Notes under the pieces: model-generated | Told to the model about the DNA's origin: nothing | The model's database searches: none | Seen by the model: only the letters and a program-made list of their open reading frames with translations | Position numbers and translations under genes: made by a program | Shown here: piece after piece, positions 39,019-51,369 of the stretch | Layout: the number at the start of each line of letters is the position of its first letter | Numbering within the stretch: the first letter of the stretch is position 1 | Source of the DNA: Anseranas semipalmata | Lineage: Eukaryota; Chordata; Aves; Anseriformes; Anseranatidae | Direction of reading: 5' to 3' | DNA: 64,000 nt | NCBI GenBank assembly: GCA_013399115.1 | Contig: VXAA01003984.1 | Span: 562,617-626,616 of the forward strand

Positions 39019-39565
39019 ACAATAGAGGAGTTGAAAGTGATGAAAGTAAAGTTTTTTGCCTGGTATTTTTTTTTTTCTATTTATTTTCAAAATCTGTGAT
39101 CAGCAACTGGTTGTCCCTGGCTGTTTCAGCAGTGTTACAATAAGCCCATGGGGCCTCCATCTCTTCCCAACAGCAACTGAGAGGTTAGATAAAATTTACA
39201 TAATCTAGTCCTAAGGCTATTGGTGGGTATGACCCGAAGACAGTGTCAGTGTGAGTATGTATATGTGTGCTGGTGTGTCCAGTGGAGGCTAGGCAGTGCA
39301 GTGAATTTCTTAGTACCTAAGGCACAGGCTTAAATTTCATTAGGACCAAGGAAGGGGAATGAGACAAGCTGTTCCCAGTGCCTCAAAGGTGCTGCACCAG
39401 TGTTACAAGTACTTCTTTTGAGGAGACTTGAACAAGGTGGATCTCTGTACCCCTCAACATCTCCCCTCTTGGCCCAAACCATCAACCTGTCAAGTAATAC
39501 ACTAGATGCACAGTCCTAAGGACAAGTAGTCAAGAAGCATGTCTCCATCAGGCATTTAATATTTT

Positions 39566-39591
39566 ATCAAATTGGACTATCAAATTGGACT
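39566..39591 (+). repeat. Perfect 13-bp tandem duplication
   Basis: ATCAAATTGGACT twice without mismatch. Confidence 0.95.
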
Positions 39592-40448
39592 TAAATGTGC
39601 ATCCAGAAACGCCTTTGTTTTGCACGTGCTGTAGATCTTTTTTATAAAATACGCAAGATAACCAACAATAATTCTTGCTAACAAAGCACCCCAATTGTAA
39701 CTAACATCACAAGTTCCTGCAACTAAATTTATTTTCTTGGTTGCTGTGAGAGACTATCAGAAACGTACTTCCCACCAAGAACACACAGTATGACTTCAAA
39801 GATCATACAATATGTTCTGAATTTGACGTTCTTCACAAGAGAGGATTAACCTAGCAGTAATGTGTTAGTATTAAGATAGATGATTAGATCTTGCTGAGCA
39901 TGAGGAGAAGTAACCGTTTCCACGCTTTGGGAATACTCTCTATGTTTAAAAGTTTTACCAAAACATTTGATAATACTCCCATCGTTACTTTCCTTCTTCC
40001 CCTTCTCCCCTTATGCACATATTTTTAAGTCAAAAGAGGTCTGTGTAATTTTTTTTTTTTTCCACTTCTAAGTGCCCTCATTCATCAGCTATATAAATAT
40101 GGTCCACATGAAAAAGATATTGTGATAGCAATTCAGTATGGACACCACTAGTCTGATAACAAAAGAGTTTTTGCTCATCACAGCTTAATCACTCTAATAT
40201 TAAAGTTCAAAAGTTCTTTCTTTGGGAATTACAGAGTAGTTACATGAGCAGAGCTTAACCTTTCTGGGTGATGCAGCTGCTGATCAGGAATCTCTAAGCA
40301 GTCCCCAAATTGATAAGCCTGATAAGTTTCACCTTGGTGAATAATTTTTTATTTTTATTTTTTTGCTGAACTTTTGTACTTTGGGAGCTAAAAGCACGGA
40401 GCCAGTTTTTACCTCTCTCTGACATCATCATACATGGAATGCACTATA

Positions 40449-40451
40449 TTT

Positions 40452-40539
<88 letters not shown>

Positions 40540-40598
40540 TCCTTCTTTCCTTCTTTCCTTCTTTCCTTCTTTCCTTCCTTTTCTTTCTTTCTCTCTTT

Positions 40599-40639
<41 letters not shown>

Positions 40640-40640
40640 T
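40449..40640 (+). repeat. Compound microsatellite (CTTT)n-(CCTTCTTT)n-(GCCT)9
   Basis: A pure pyrimidine run of about 152 bp (CTTT units passing into CCTT/CTTT alternation) ends at 40600. It is followed by nine GCCT units (40601-40636) and GTCT. Three mutually related tetranucleotide motifs adjoin, as seen when slippage spreads new point variants. Long Phe/Ser and Lys/Glu frames across it are artefacts. Confidence 0.97.
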
Positions 40641-42011
40641 TTTTTGGTGTTTGTGCTGTAACCACAAACATATTCTTACTGAAGGCACACAGTTTGTCAT
40701 CATTGCTGAGTTTCCATAGCAAAAGCTGGTTAAGTTGTTATAGTAGCTGATAACTGTCATATTGCATTTCACTGCCTCTCTTGATAGGTAACATGTTCAG
40801 TTCATTCTGTCTTTCAGTACTAAATACTGGGTGATTCGTGTATACTTTGATTTGTGATATGGTGGCCTTGATTAAGATCAGATGGCAAAGATAAACAATG
40901 CCTTAGCACCTGTTTTTAAACTGAGTTTCCTCTTTGGAGCTTCCTTCTTGGGTATGAAATGCTAGTAGAAAAGACCTAATTCATACACATGATAAAAAGG
41001 ATTCTTCATCTACTCCACACAACCACTGATGTGTATCTAGACACGTGCACTGTTATGTGCTAAATCCTATAACTGTTGGTTGCTGTGGTCTTTTTGCTAC
41101 CCTAAATAATGGTATGGGTGTGGAAAGCATTCATGAATCATGCAAGTTGCCTCCTACCAGACCAACAAAATTATCTTCCCCACACTAATCATCAATATCA
41201 TTGACCTTTGTCATAAAACTTGGGTCATTCATATCTATATCCCATTAGAAGTATCATCCCACGACCACCTCTTTGGGTGTATTAAAGTCATGTCAAAAAG
41301 AATCATTGACTTCTTGTCAAACATATCCAACCTTCCACATTAATATATCTATGGATGCCTCACTAATCACTCAGCAAACAATGCATGATATACATCAGGC
41401 AGTGAGATGTGAGGGAGAGATCTTTGGAGGACCCTGTCCTCCTCCAAGCATAGTTTTGATGGTGACAGTGATAAATGAGTGAGGATATGCAATATACTTT
41501 CTCCCCCTTTGTGAGTTGCTGGATTGGGTAGACATTGCTGTTCATTTGTTTTCTTTTTCTCCTCCCTCCTCTGTTCAGGAGTACAGGAAGAAACTCACTA
41601 TTTGGTAGGAAAAGTGATGAGGCAGTCAGTTTTGCTTCTTGATTTTTAAGCTTATGTTTTTTTCCTAATTCATCTCTTTCTCATTGTAACTTGTCTCCTA
41701 GAAACCTACAATGTACCCAAACCTGTATTGAGTGGAGATGTGTCCTCAATACCGCTTTTTAAACTAAACTTTTACTGATTTTGAAGAAATAAATTTTATT
41801 GAAGCCCAAACACTGACCACTTTATACCATGTCATACAAATAATTCAAACAAGGTTTGACTGAATGACTACATTCATACTTTAAAATTTAGGCTGGCTAT
41901 TACGTCACTGGAGCAGAATTCAGGACACCTAGACTTAGCCTATCAACTGAATGACAATTACCTAAATTATATGGCTCTCTGATCCTCTGTTCCAGCTTCA
42001 GTTCTTTACAT

Positions 42012-42092
42012 TTGACTATTCAAAGTGTAAACTCTTCAGAGCAGGAACTACTTTTCTCTACATGTTTTCACAGCACCTAACTCAGCAGAAAG
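42012..42092 (+). mobile_element. L2-like LINE 3' fragment
   Basis: AAAGTGTAAACTCTTCAGAG, then CAGGAACTACTTTTCTCTAC and CACAGCACCTAACTCAGCAG, follows the same remembered L2-type landmark string, here in the plus direction. Identity is better than in the copy near 27000. Confidence 0.6.
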
Positions 42093-43203
42093 GGAAGAGA
42101 CCATACAAACCAGTATACTGTAAAACCTGATTTTCAAGGGTTCTCCATCTCCCTTACACACTAGAATTTCAGAGAGCTGTGGGTCTATAGTAGGGAAGTA
42201 ACCTTAGGTGGAAAACAGGCTCTCCAGGTATTATTATAGATAGAGACAGATATTAGATACCATTAGATATACTGCTTTGAAAAAAAATTGACCTTGTCTT
42301 CTTTTCATGCTAATTCCTTAATGGATAAAATGTTAATATTTATCCAACCTAAAAGAGATGCTTTGAAGCTAAATTTAATAGCTTTGGAGAAAGTTCTTTA
42401 ATATCCCCGAATGGGTGCAACTCTCTAACTGCAAATTATTACCATTATTTCAGTATAGCATCTATTAACAATCTCTCAGGGGGAAAACAAAAGTGAGGAA
42501 AAAGGACTGGACATTTCCAAGATATGTATGTAAATAACCATAATTGTAACATAAAGAAGAACTATAACAAATATTATTAATCATGATAACAACAATTAAA
42601 AAAGATAATTTTGGAAGCGATATAAGTTCATATGCTTCAGGGCATAAACTCGTTTCTACCTATAAGGGATTAGAAGGAGACTTCCCATATGGGCAAATTG
42701 TTGTACTATTCATCTATTTCTCTGAAGCATCTGGTGCCAGCCGTTGTTAAAAACTTATTCCAGATCTATCTGTTTCTTGTGTGCTATGGCAATTTTTATG
42801 TTTCTGTGAGCTGAAATAAAATTGTCTTTACCTAAAACTAATTTCAAGGTAGCGATACTATCTGTGCCAACACTATCCTGGCAGGGCACTCTGTAAACTA
42901 CTTCTGAACACAGAGCCAAATGCAGCCCTTTTGAAGATCTGCAGGCTTAGTCTGACAGTTTTGGCAGATGCCTGGTTTACTTCAAGGGCGTTGAAGTTCA
43001 TGCCAAATTTTCTTCTTTGATTTCCACAGATCTGAATGCACACATCTGGTTGTGGGAGGGGTTATCACATATCTACATCTGCCAAACATGGCCATGCTTT
43101 AACCCATGCATATTTCTTTAATTCCTGTGTACTTTCTTGTGACAGGCTAAGTCCAACAGTGAGTTATTTCAAAACCATTTAATGGAAAATATTAGCAAAA
43201 AGG

Positions 43204-43229
43204 CAATAAATAAATAAATACATAAATAA
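43204..43229 (+). repeat. (AAAT)n microsatellite
   Basis: About six AAAT units with one AAAC variant, followed by a G-rich AGGAGGTTGGGAGGAGGGG. Confidence 0.8.
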
Positions 43230-43662
43230 AAGGAGGTTGGGAGGAGGGGAAACTGGGAGAGAAAACCTGAGCATGACTGGCTGAATCTGGCTGAATTCCC
43301 ATTGGACTCTGAGGGGTCCACATGTTGTTTGAAGGCTACTGACATAAAACCATGCCAAGGAGTTAATACAGAAGCTCAGCTATAAAAAACAAAGCATGTG
43401 TGATTTCAGAATGAAGCTCTCACCACAGTCATTAAATATAGATTGACATGGAGGGGAATTTCCATATGAAAGCAAAGAGGGGAAAATAAAATGTAAATAA
43501 ACAAGTGGAAATTCATAGAACTTGGGAGGAAATATAGGCAATATAATGTAATAATAGTTGTTAGATTTAAGCCAATAATTCTCAAGGAATAAATTACTCA
43601 ATGCATTCTTTTTCCTTTCTTACACAAAACCCAGGATCTGGTTCTGAGTTTTTGTTGGTTTC

Positions 43663-43680
43663 TTTTTTTTTTTTTTTTTT
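43663..43680 (+). repeat. Poly(T) tract, 18 bases
   Basis: Uninterrupted T run. Confidence 0.9.
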
Positions 43681-43899
43681 GATTGTCAGTAGAAATGGAC
43701 CTATATTTCAGCATTTTGTTTTATTTTCAGTTTTGTTGATTCCAGAAGTATTTAGTATGCAAATTTTGACTTGTTCTGGGTGTAATTAGGCCCTTGGGTC
43801 ACATGGTATATTTGCTTCCCTCTGACTGGAGCTCAAAAACACAACTGAGGGAATCCTTGGAAGAAACTATCACTATTCTGAGACTCTTAAGGGATAACG

Positions 43900-44160
43900 A
43901 CTGTAAATAGCAGGAGATTACAGAGCCATCAAAGCTTTGCACAGTGCAGTATTACTGTAGATGCCCCCAAACTTGCACACACACACACACAAACATGCAT
44001 AATCTGTGCTGCCATTAAATTGTACAAATATAATTACAAATTAGTCTTAGAGGAAGAGCTGAATTAATAATGTCATCATCATTGCCCATCTTTGGCTGAT
44101 GCTGGGTTTCGATTAATTATCTTGAAGTCCACCGTGACTTATGGTAGAATGCATAGAGGA
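43900..44160. promoter_or_regulatory. Candidate conserved non-coding element containing (CA)n
   Basis: Unique sequence around a short CA repeat (43976-43990). Right of it lie CATGCATAATC, AAATATAATTAC, AATTAATAATGTCATC and TCGATTAATTATC, a cluster of homeodomain-type AT cores with a retained CpG. No coding frame. Judged by texture only. Confidence 0.25.
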
Positions 44161-45154
44161 AAATAACAAAAGCAATGCATTGTAAAGGAAAGAGATGAAC
44201 TAAGTAATTTCAGTAGTAGCCAGCAGAGATTTTCTTCCCTATTTGATGGGGCTGAAAACAAACAAGACTATTTTTAAAATTTTTTTTAAGGTCTTTCTCA
44301 CTTATAATGAAGAAAGAATAGGATAAAAACATTGCTGAACAACTGAATTATGGTCAAGATTCCACTGGCAGGATCACTTGGTGGACCCTTGATCTTGATA
44401 GACAGATAAATGTATATCTTGATATATATTTTTTTTCAGGTGGTAGTGGTTGAATAAGATGTCTCTCTTCTTTGTGTGTTGAATGCACCTAAATCTGCTT
44501 GTGGACAGCATTGTTTTAAAGAAAGTGAAATAGCTTTAAAAGATGACTGACAGAATACGACACAGCTAATTGGAAGTTAGGTTGGTAGGCAGTATGTGGA
44601 AGGTTACTTATTATCTCTTCCCAATCCTAAGCAACTGTGACAACTGGTAAACCCCAAAATGCGGACCCTTGTTCTTCCCCCTTATCTTCAAAAAGTAGGT
44701 AATCTTGTCTGGATGTTGTTATCCAAGGGTGCCTTCACAACTCTAAATCCTGAACTGAGAGAAGAGTTTTATTTCATCCCCAGATGAGCATCTCACCTGC
44801 ATTTCATTGGTGGGGCTGAGCTTTCTTAGTTTCTCAATTTTTTTAATGGTTCCCTGTTGGGCTTCCCTGAATTCCTTTGCAACACAAGTAACTCTATTCT
44901 GTGACATTGCTAGGCAACATGGATTTGTAGTCAGGACCCCTAAAAGGTGAGCCTTCAGTCACAGGTTATAATGATGAATGCTGAAAATCCCACATCCTAG
45001 TGAATGCAGCTCTAACTATTCAAACTCTAGTGACGAGTGTTGCGTACATCTAGCCGATTGACAGAGAAAGTTGTCTGAAGTACAGTATCAGTGAAGCATG
45101 AATCTCAAAATGAAAATAAAGAAATATTTTGGATAATAGTGTGAATAAAACCAA

Positions 45155-45228
45155 AAGTCATAGGTCAGATCTGCACCCAACATAAACTGATATACATATG
45201 AAACTGCTTTACACCTACTGAAGATCCG
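45155..45228. repeat. Amniote foldback-type repeat fragment
   Basis: TAGGTCAGATCTGCACCCAA … TAAACTGATAT … GCTTTACACCTACTGAAGAT resembles a remembered palindromic repeat of reptile and bird genomes (GGCCAGATCCTCAGCTGGTGTAAA … TTTACACCAGCTGAGGATCTGGCC). The two halves are diverged inverted copies, and the central part of the palindrome is shortened. It is probably a relic of a MITE-like element; the class is unknown. Confidence 0.45.
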
Positions 45229-45729
45229 ATCATGGAAAGTTTCTCCAAATTTAATGGTTCTCAAGTTTATTTCACCGAATATTCTCTAAAGTTTGTGCAT
45301 GAGCAAAAAATCCTGAAAACATGGATCACTCATCTCCATATTATTTTTTGTGTGGATTCTCAAACTGTCACAAAACGAAAAACAGAAAATAAGAATAAAC
45401 AAAAGAACTACCTGAAGAATAGTCAAATTTTAGGATAGATCATCTTAAGGTGTGAACTGGAAAAAGGAAAAGCTGCACCTTGCATTAATGTCCTAATTTG
45501 CTATTAAAAAGTAAAAAATACTGGTAATATCTTCTGTTTCTTTTCATTTCTTCTCCCTTCTGCCTTTGAAAAATTTTATCTCGTAATCAAAGTACTTAGT
45601 AATCTGCCTTCTCCATATAGACCTAATGTTTGGCAAGGTAAAGAGGGTGATTCAAAGCAAAGAAATGAAAACAGGAAAAAAAGGTCTAAACAGTATTCCT
45701 TCTGAATGTCAGCTTTACTTACATTGTAA

Positions 45730-45915
45730 CACAGTAGCTTAAATTGTACGATATAGTGATCTTCCAGGCTGACTTGTGCTTTAACAAATCAATACAAAGC
45801 TGCAGCTGATGATGATTGCAATGCACTAGCTCATGAATCTGAACTTCACCATTCCCCGGTGCTTCATTCAGAGCAATTGGATACCTTTGCTCCTGCAATG
45901 TTAACACTTGACAAG
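45730..45915. promoter_or_regulatory. Candidate conserved non-coding element
   Basis: Unique sequence containing AAGCTGCAGCTGATGATG (E-box), GATTGCAATGC (C/EBP-like), CATTCCCCGG and CAATTGG motifs. No coding frame. This is the weakest of the candidates. Confidence 0.18.
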
Positions 45916-47125
45916 GACTTGACTATGTTGAAAAGATTGCAATACTGTAATTTCTTGCTGATAGATTTACAGCAACTGATGCAAAACTCAAGTGCATGCA
46001 AACTGAACAGGTTCACCTAATTTTGTTCATTGTTATATTCAGATTAATAGATTCAAGAAGAGTTTAAATGTAATTGGGTCTAGTTAACATTACACAGCAG
46101 TACCACTAAATTCCTCTGCTCTCTGCAACAGATCCAATTGAGATATTCATCTTTTGTACAGTAGTAAGGCTGTTCCCACCTTAGATGGAAATATTTCTGT
46201 TATAAGCACGCAGGTCACAAGAGCTATGTTGGTAAAAAATGGTGATAATCCTAGTGGCTACAGGTTTTATATCAGCTGTACATTGTACTCTGTTACAAAT
46301 TATGAACAAATGGTAATGAAAAATATGCCAGCAAAGACTGGGAAAGGTAGAATAAACAGGTAGGTAAAGATAGGGGCACTGGGAATTCAGACCATGAACT
46401 AAGTTTTTTTAAATTTTCTTTAGCCATCCACAGATGTTTAAGATCTACTACTAGATGAAATCTTTGCTCTGGAATTCAGAAGGTTGTAAGATGAAAAATG
46501 TTTCCATTTTACCAAGATTTGAAATACTGTTCTTCTCTAAAGGTTTACTTGAATGTTTTGCAGAGACATAGCTTCAGAGTCAATTATTACTTTTCTCAAC
46601 TTTAAGGGGAACAATTTTTTTTTTTTTTGGGAAAACAGACAGAAATTCTCTATTTTTTCTTCCAAACCTGATTCTCAGACAGATGAAAATTTAGCTAATG
46701 TTAGTATTCCACTAATTAAACCTCTGATGTTTTCTGAAGAATAATTCATTTCAATGTCCTTCATATTCTGTAGAACTGGGTAGAACCTGAACTAGACTCA
46801 AAAAACAGTGGAGTTGTTTGTACAGCAATTTCTCAAAATCTTATGGAATTTTATAAAATTAACAAAGGGTAGTCTTATTTATATTGTATTTATGTCAGGT
46901 GGGCTTTTAAAAGAAAAATGTAATGATGTGTTCCATTTTAGGAAAATTAGGAAAGCATAACACCTACATAAAATTCCTCTTATTTCCCTCTAAAGCATGC
47001 AGCAGTTTCTTCATATATAAAGTGAAGAGATATTTTTTTTATCAAAAAAAAAAAAAAAGTTCACAGGTTTAATACAAAGTAGTTTGATAAATAGTAGAAG
47101 CAAAGAGAGAAGGAAGATAAAGAGG

Positions 47126-47658
47126 TGTTGTGGTTTAACCCGGCAGGCAGCTGAGCACCACACAGCTGTTTGTTCATTCCCCCCAACTCCAGTGGGATGG
47201 AGGAGAGAATTGGGAAAAAAAAAGGTAAAATGCATGGGTTGAGATAAAGACAGTTTAATAGGACAGAAAAGGAAGGAAAAATAATAATACTAAATATATA
47301 TATATAACAAGTGATGCACAACGCAATTGCTCACCACCTGCTGAGCGATGCCCAGCCCCTTCCCAAACAGTGCCCCCCCTCCCAGGTTTTATCATTCAGC
47401 ATGACGCCATGTGGTATGGGACATCCCCTCGGCCAGCCTGGGACTGAGGTCCTGGTTCTGTCCCCTCCCAGCTCCTTGTGCCCCCCTTGCTGGCAGGGCA
47501 GCACCAGAAGCTGAAAGTCCTTGGCTCTGCGTAAGCACTGCTCTGCAACAACTAAACATCGGTGTGCTATCAGCATTGTTCTCATCCTGAATCCAAAACA
47601 CAGCACCGTACCAGCTACTAGGAAGAAAATTAACTCTATCCCAGACAAAACCAGGACA
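47126..47658 (-). mobile_element. Solo LTR of an avian endogenous retrovirus
   Basis: A 533-bp element begins TGTTGTGGTTTAACC and ends ACCAGGACA on the plus strand, so it has retroviral TG…CA termini. Read on the minus strand it runs TGTCCTGG … CCACAACA. The sense is minus. There is a poly(A) signal ATTAAA at 47259-47254, a T-rich R/U5 downstream of it, an AT-rich microsatellite near 47281-47307, and upstream a degraded TATA-like GATAAAA (47393-47387) beside a decayed CRE-like motif. These positions match the layout of an LTR family I remember as abundant in neoavian genomes; the family name was not assigned. There is no primer-binding site, gag, pol or env sequence nearby, so it is a solo LTR left by recombination. 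The flanks share AGGTG (47123-47127 and 47659-47663), a candidate 5-bp target duplication if the LTR edge is TTGTGG. Confidence 0.88.
47254..47259 (-). promoter_or_regulatory. LTR polyadenylation signal ATTAAA
   Basis: ATTAAA is found on the minus strand inside the solo LTR, in the context CCTATTAAACTG. Its location, after the TATA-like region in the minus direction, fits the U3-R boundary order of an LTR. Whether it functions today is unknown. Confidence 0.5.
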
Positions 47659-47978
47659 AGGTGACACTACAAAAATATATGTATAAAGATATCTATGTTG
47701 TGCAGATGACACAATTTGGGGATAAATGATATGCTTAAAGGACAAAAATTAAAATATGAGATTTGGTATGGAACATAGCAAATAGAGGGAAGAAAAAAGG
47801 TTTGCAATTATTCTCCTCATAGAAAAATGTTATAGAATTCAATAGAGAACAAGAACTTTTCTGTATAACTGATATACTGACTTTTATAACAGAAGTATAA
47901 CTATGGATGAAGTAAAATGGCTAATTAATATGTAGTTCAAAAACTGGATAAAAAATATCATTGTATATCGACACCCTA

Positions 47979-48095
47979 ATTCAAGGCATTGCTTAAGAAT
48001 GTGCTTAACTTTAAGTACAAGCAAAAGTTCTGCTGCTGCCATCGAAGCTGCACACGTAAAGTGCTTTCATGTGCTGGGGTTCCAATTCAGTGGGC
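47979..48095. repeat. Amniote interspersed repeat fragment, class unknown
   Basis: GCTTAAGAATGTGCTTAAC, TTTAAGTACAAGC, then GTAAAGTGCTTTCATGTGC and CAATTCAGTGGG resemble a remembered reptile/bird repeat (ATGTGCTTAACTTTAAGCA … AAGTGCTTTGCTGGATC … TTCAATGGG). It lies about 320 bp beyond the solo LTR. Confidence 0.42.
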
Positions 48096-49592
48096 TTCAC
48101 CTGGAGTTGAAAACTACTCTGTTTAATTTTTATGGAAATTTGATGTTTTCATTCCTACTGAATTCTATAGTGCATTTCTGTGGGAATAAAGTTTTTTTTT
48201 ACAACATCTGTTTATGATTGGTTTTGGTTTAGTTTTCCCCCAAAACCAGCCTTGCTTCAGAGATTATCCTTTTGCATAACAACAGCAAGTAAGGGTTATA
48301 AAAACGCATACCACAGCTTGCACATATGTACACCAAGGGATTAAATAAATTGTCTGCAAATACAACACTATTTATTTCTCAGTACCACAAGCATATACCT
48401 GGTCAGTATCTGCACTACATGAGAAGCACACACTGTCACCTTACATTTTCTCTTTCTTTTTCCTTTTTTATATAATCATTTGCTAGACCATTGCAATTCC
48501 CCATCTTTAATAGCGGTAAACATTTGAAGTCCATTACCTTGACTTTATGGACCACACATGATTTCATGAAAAACCATTTTAAAAGGGTGAATGAAGTTAG
48601 GAACAGAAACCTGCATGGTATAGAATAAAAACTGGGCTATAGGACTTGTGGCATACGACAGCTAGGAGCTACAGCACAAGCAAAGTCCTGTGCAATACCC
48701 ATGCTGTGAGGAGCCTTAGCTTTCCACTTACTCCCAACTCTCTTTCCCACAATTTTGTGTGTGTATGTTTATTACTTTCCCTATTTTTATAATGTTTAGT
48801 TGAGAATGAATGAATAGAAGAGAAGGGACAGAATTGTAGAGGTTACATCCCTGGGGAGGAGAAGTACAGCTGGTGATAGAAATTATTTCCTTCAGGAACA
48901 GCTGTGAAAGCCTTATGTGCCAGTAGCTGCATGTGAACCCTTTATTTTTGTAGTATTAAATCTGACAGGAAAGTGTAACTCTGGAGAGAGTATTTATATG
49001 CAACCAAACACATCCACTTTGCATTAAACATCCTTGTTAAGCAGGTTTATGTGCTCCTGTCTGCTGTCAGTCAGGTTTCTGTGCACCATCAATCAGTTGG
49101 GTTCACCTGATTTCCTGGTCTCCTGCACTCGGGTTTGCGTACGCTGCATATCTGTTGGTTAGTTGCACGCCCCTGAAAATGGGCATAAGTTAATCAGTTT
49201 GTCTGTCTGTCTAATATTCCACTTCTTTACAAGTTTTGAGCACTGAAAAAAATGATTTTTTTTTTTTTTGCTTTTCATTGCATTTGAAGCCCCCTTGCGA
49301 ACCCAGCAATAGCTATGCAGTATGCATGCAACATCTTTCACAGACCAAGTCCTCTAACACTTCCAAAACCTCCACTCATGACCAGTTCACCTTTGCCTGT
49401 CTTTGAACAGCAGAAACCAAGAATGGGAGTACAGCTCTGCCTATGGTGATTCCAGCTATGACCTTCAGAAACTACCTTACATTCAGCCAGGGATTATCTT
49501 CTCCCTTTTATAAAATGAAGTGAATGTTCTCCTATCTCCGAGTCTTTATAAAATACAGTTAAAATTAAAAACAGCGTGCAAATGTTAAAAAA

Positions 49593-49670
49593 TGCAATCC
49601 CAAGCCTACACAATCGGTGTCAGTAGGAGTTTTGCCATGGAATTCAATGGGAGCAGGGTCAGGACCTGGT
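49593..49670. repeat. Amniote interspersed repeat fragment, class unknown
   Basis: GTCAGTAGGAGTTTTGCCAT followed by GGAATTCAATGGGAGCAG and GGTCAGGACC is close to a string recurring in reptile and bird genomes (AATGGGAGTTTTGCCATTGACTTCAATGGGAGCAGGATCAGGCCC). It is probably an old non-autonomous transposon; the family is not known to me. Confidence 0.5.
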
Positions 49671-51331
49671 ATAATTGAGAGAAGATGTTAATATACATCA
49701 CTTACTGCCTGCCTGCAGTTCTTGTCTAGCTAATAAAGTCACTCACTGACATAACAATATAGAGTGCAGGAGCAGGTGACACACTCCACTGTGTGGTTAT
49801 GAGGTCTTTTATAGCACACCTTTCCCTTCCGTACATAGTGGAGGGTATATAAATATACTCCATATGCTTTATACTACTGTATTGAGTAACTTTTTGAACG
49901 TATGCTTTGGCAGCTCAGCAGATCTCAAGCAAAAGTTGCTATGTGACATCCACAACAGATTAGCAGCTTCTGTGCATTCAGGAAAATACCAGAATAGTCT
50001 AGCACCAGTAGCTGCCAGTTATACCTAACTGGCTTTTGGAAAGCACTAACTGATGCATTTAGATTAGTAGGAATTGATGGGTTGTTTGTTACTTTAAATC
50101 TTTTCCTTTGCCATCAAAGGTTTATATTAGTGGCATTCCAAATGTAGAACACTAAGAGGAAAGTTATATTGCAATCAACATTTGAAGCTACATTTGTGTC
50201 AGGGGGGACTGTGAAAGCTAGATGAAAAAACTGTTATGAAACCCCTAATCACACTCTCTTCCTCAGACTTTCAGCAGTTACTATTCTATTTAGATTAATA
50301 CCCATAAAAGATGCTTAGTTATGCTGTAGAGTACATTTTCCTTACGGTCAGGAAAGATTATGAACCAAGGAGCAAGATCATGCAAGGCATATATATTTAT
50401 GAATAGAAAAATATTGCATATCATGGAATGGAATATTGTGTTCTCAGAACAATTTGACCTGGAAAAAGATTCTGCAGTTAAAAAATTCAAGAGAAGCTTC
50501 TAAAGAACTGTTTACTGTCCATGATTAAATAATTACATTGAGTTCTAAACAGGAGTGAAGAAGAAGTTTCATGTCTTCATATACAGTGGAGGGGAGCCAT
50601 GGATGAAAAGAATGAATTTGTGCATTTTTAGTGAAAAAGAGGAAAAGAATCAGTCAGTATCTTTTGAAATCAATTGTGGATTGGAGAAAAATGTTAAATT
50701 TGAAAGAAAGTGACTTGTTTATTTTTGCAGAAAGAAGATGAAGAGATGTTTCTGCTATAATGTCTACCTACCTTAACAGCAGAAAAAATCCTGATATGTA
50801 ACCACTTTATTTCCCCAACAGAGAAACAAACTATATTCATATTAATCAAAATCGGGAGAAATTAATTGGGCTTTTTTTTTTTTTTTACCCAGTATCTTCT
50901 GACTTGGAACATTATAAAAATTTTAAGGTCTGGTCAAAAAACAGTACTTTAACACTAAATTGTCATTTTTCTTTTTGAAATGGGAAATTACAATGAGAAA
51001 TATTTTGCATTTTTAATATCTTTTTTTTTTTAAATGAGTTCAATTCACAAATTTTATTCATTTCAGAGTGAAGAATATCTCTTTCTATACTGGAAAGCTC
51101 ATTGTGAACACAGAATGGGGCCAATCATTTGAGCTACCTCTGGAAGCCCAAATGAAATTCAAGATGCCTTATGCATTCCAAGTCCCAGTTACCAAAAGAA
51201 GGGTCTTCCAAAGAGTCCAGTTATGCCACTTTAGATGCATGCTACTTTAATTGAAAACAAAACAACAAAAAACATGGAAATTACATAAAAATATAGAAAA
51301 ATCTTTAAAAAGTCTTGACATGTAAACATAA

Positions 51332-51369
51332 TTCAAGTTTTATTATTTACTTCAAGTTTTATTACTTAC
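51332..51369 (+). repeat. 19-bp tandem duplication
   Basis: TTCAAGTTTTATTATTTAC followed directly by TTCAAGTTTTATTACTTAC, with one mismatch. Confidence 0.93.

Larger units (their letters stand above)
35601..42011. other. Gene-free unique sequence with compound microsatellite
   Basis: Apart from the C-rich block, the 13-bp duplication and the 40449 array, the sequence is unique and AT-rich, with frames under about 100 codons outside the repeats. Short T runs lie at 39066-39076 and 40049-40061 and an A13 run at 38130-38142. Confidence 0.65.
42093..47125. other. Gene-free unique sequence
   Basis: Holds the two candidate regulatory blocks and the foldback fragment listed separately, plus T14 at 46615-46628 and A15 at 47044-47058, which is 67 bp from the LTR edge. 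No coding signal was seen. Confidence 0.65.

Noticed and set aside
40428..40772. Open frames up to 114 codons on both strands
   Set aside because: Artefact of the compound CTTT/CCTT/GCCT array.
42895..43000. GAGCCAAATGCAGCCC … TTACTTCAAGGGC resembling an amniote foldback repeat
   Set aside because: Only two short blocks match my memory of the repeat and the spacing is wrong.
47331..47745. Minus-strand open frames of 105 and 117 codons
   Set aside because: They lie mostly inside the solo LTR, whose GC-rich U3 part gives long chance frames. There is no gag/pol/env similarity.
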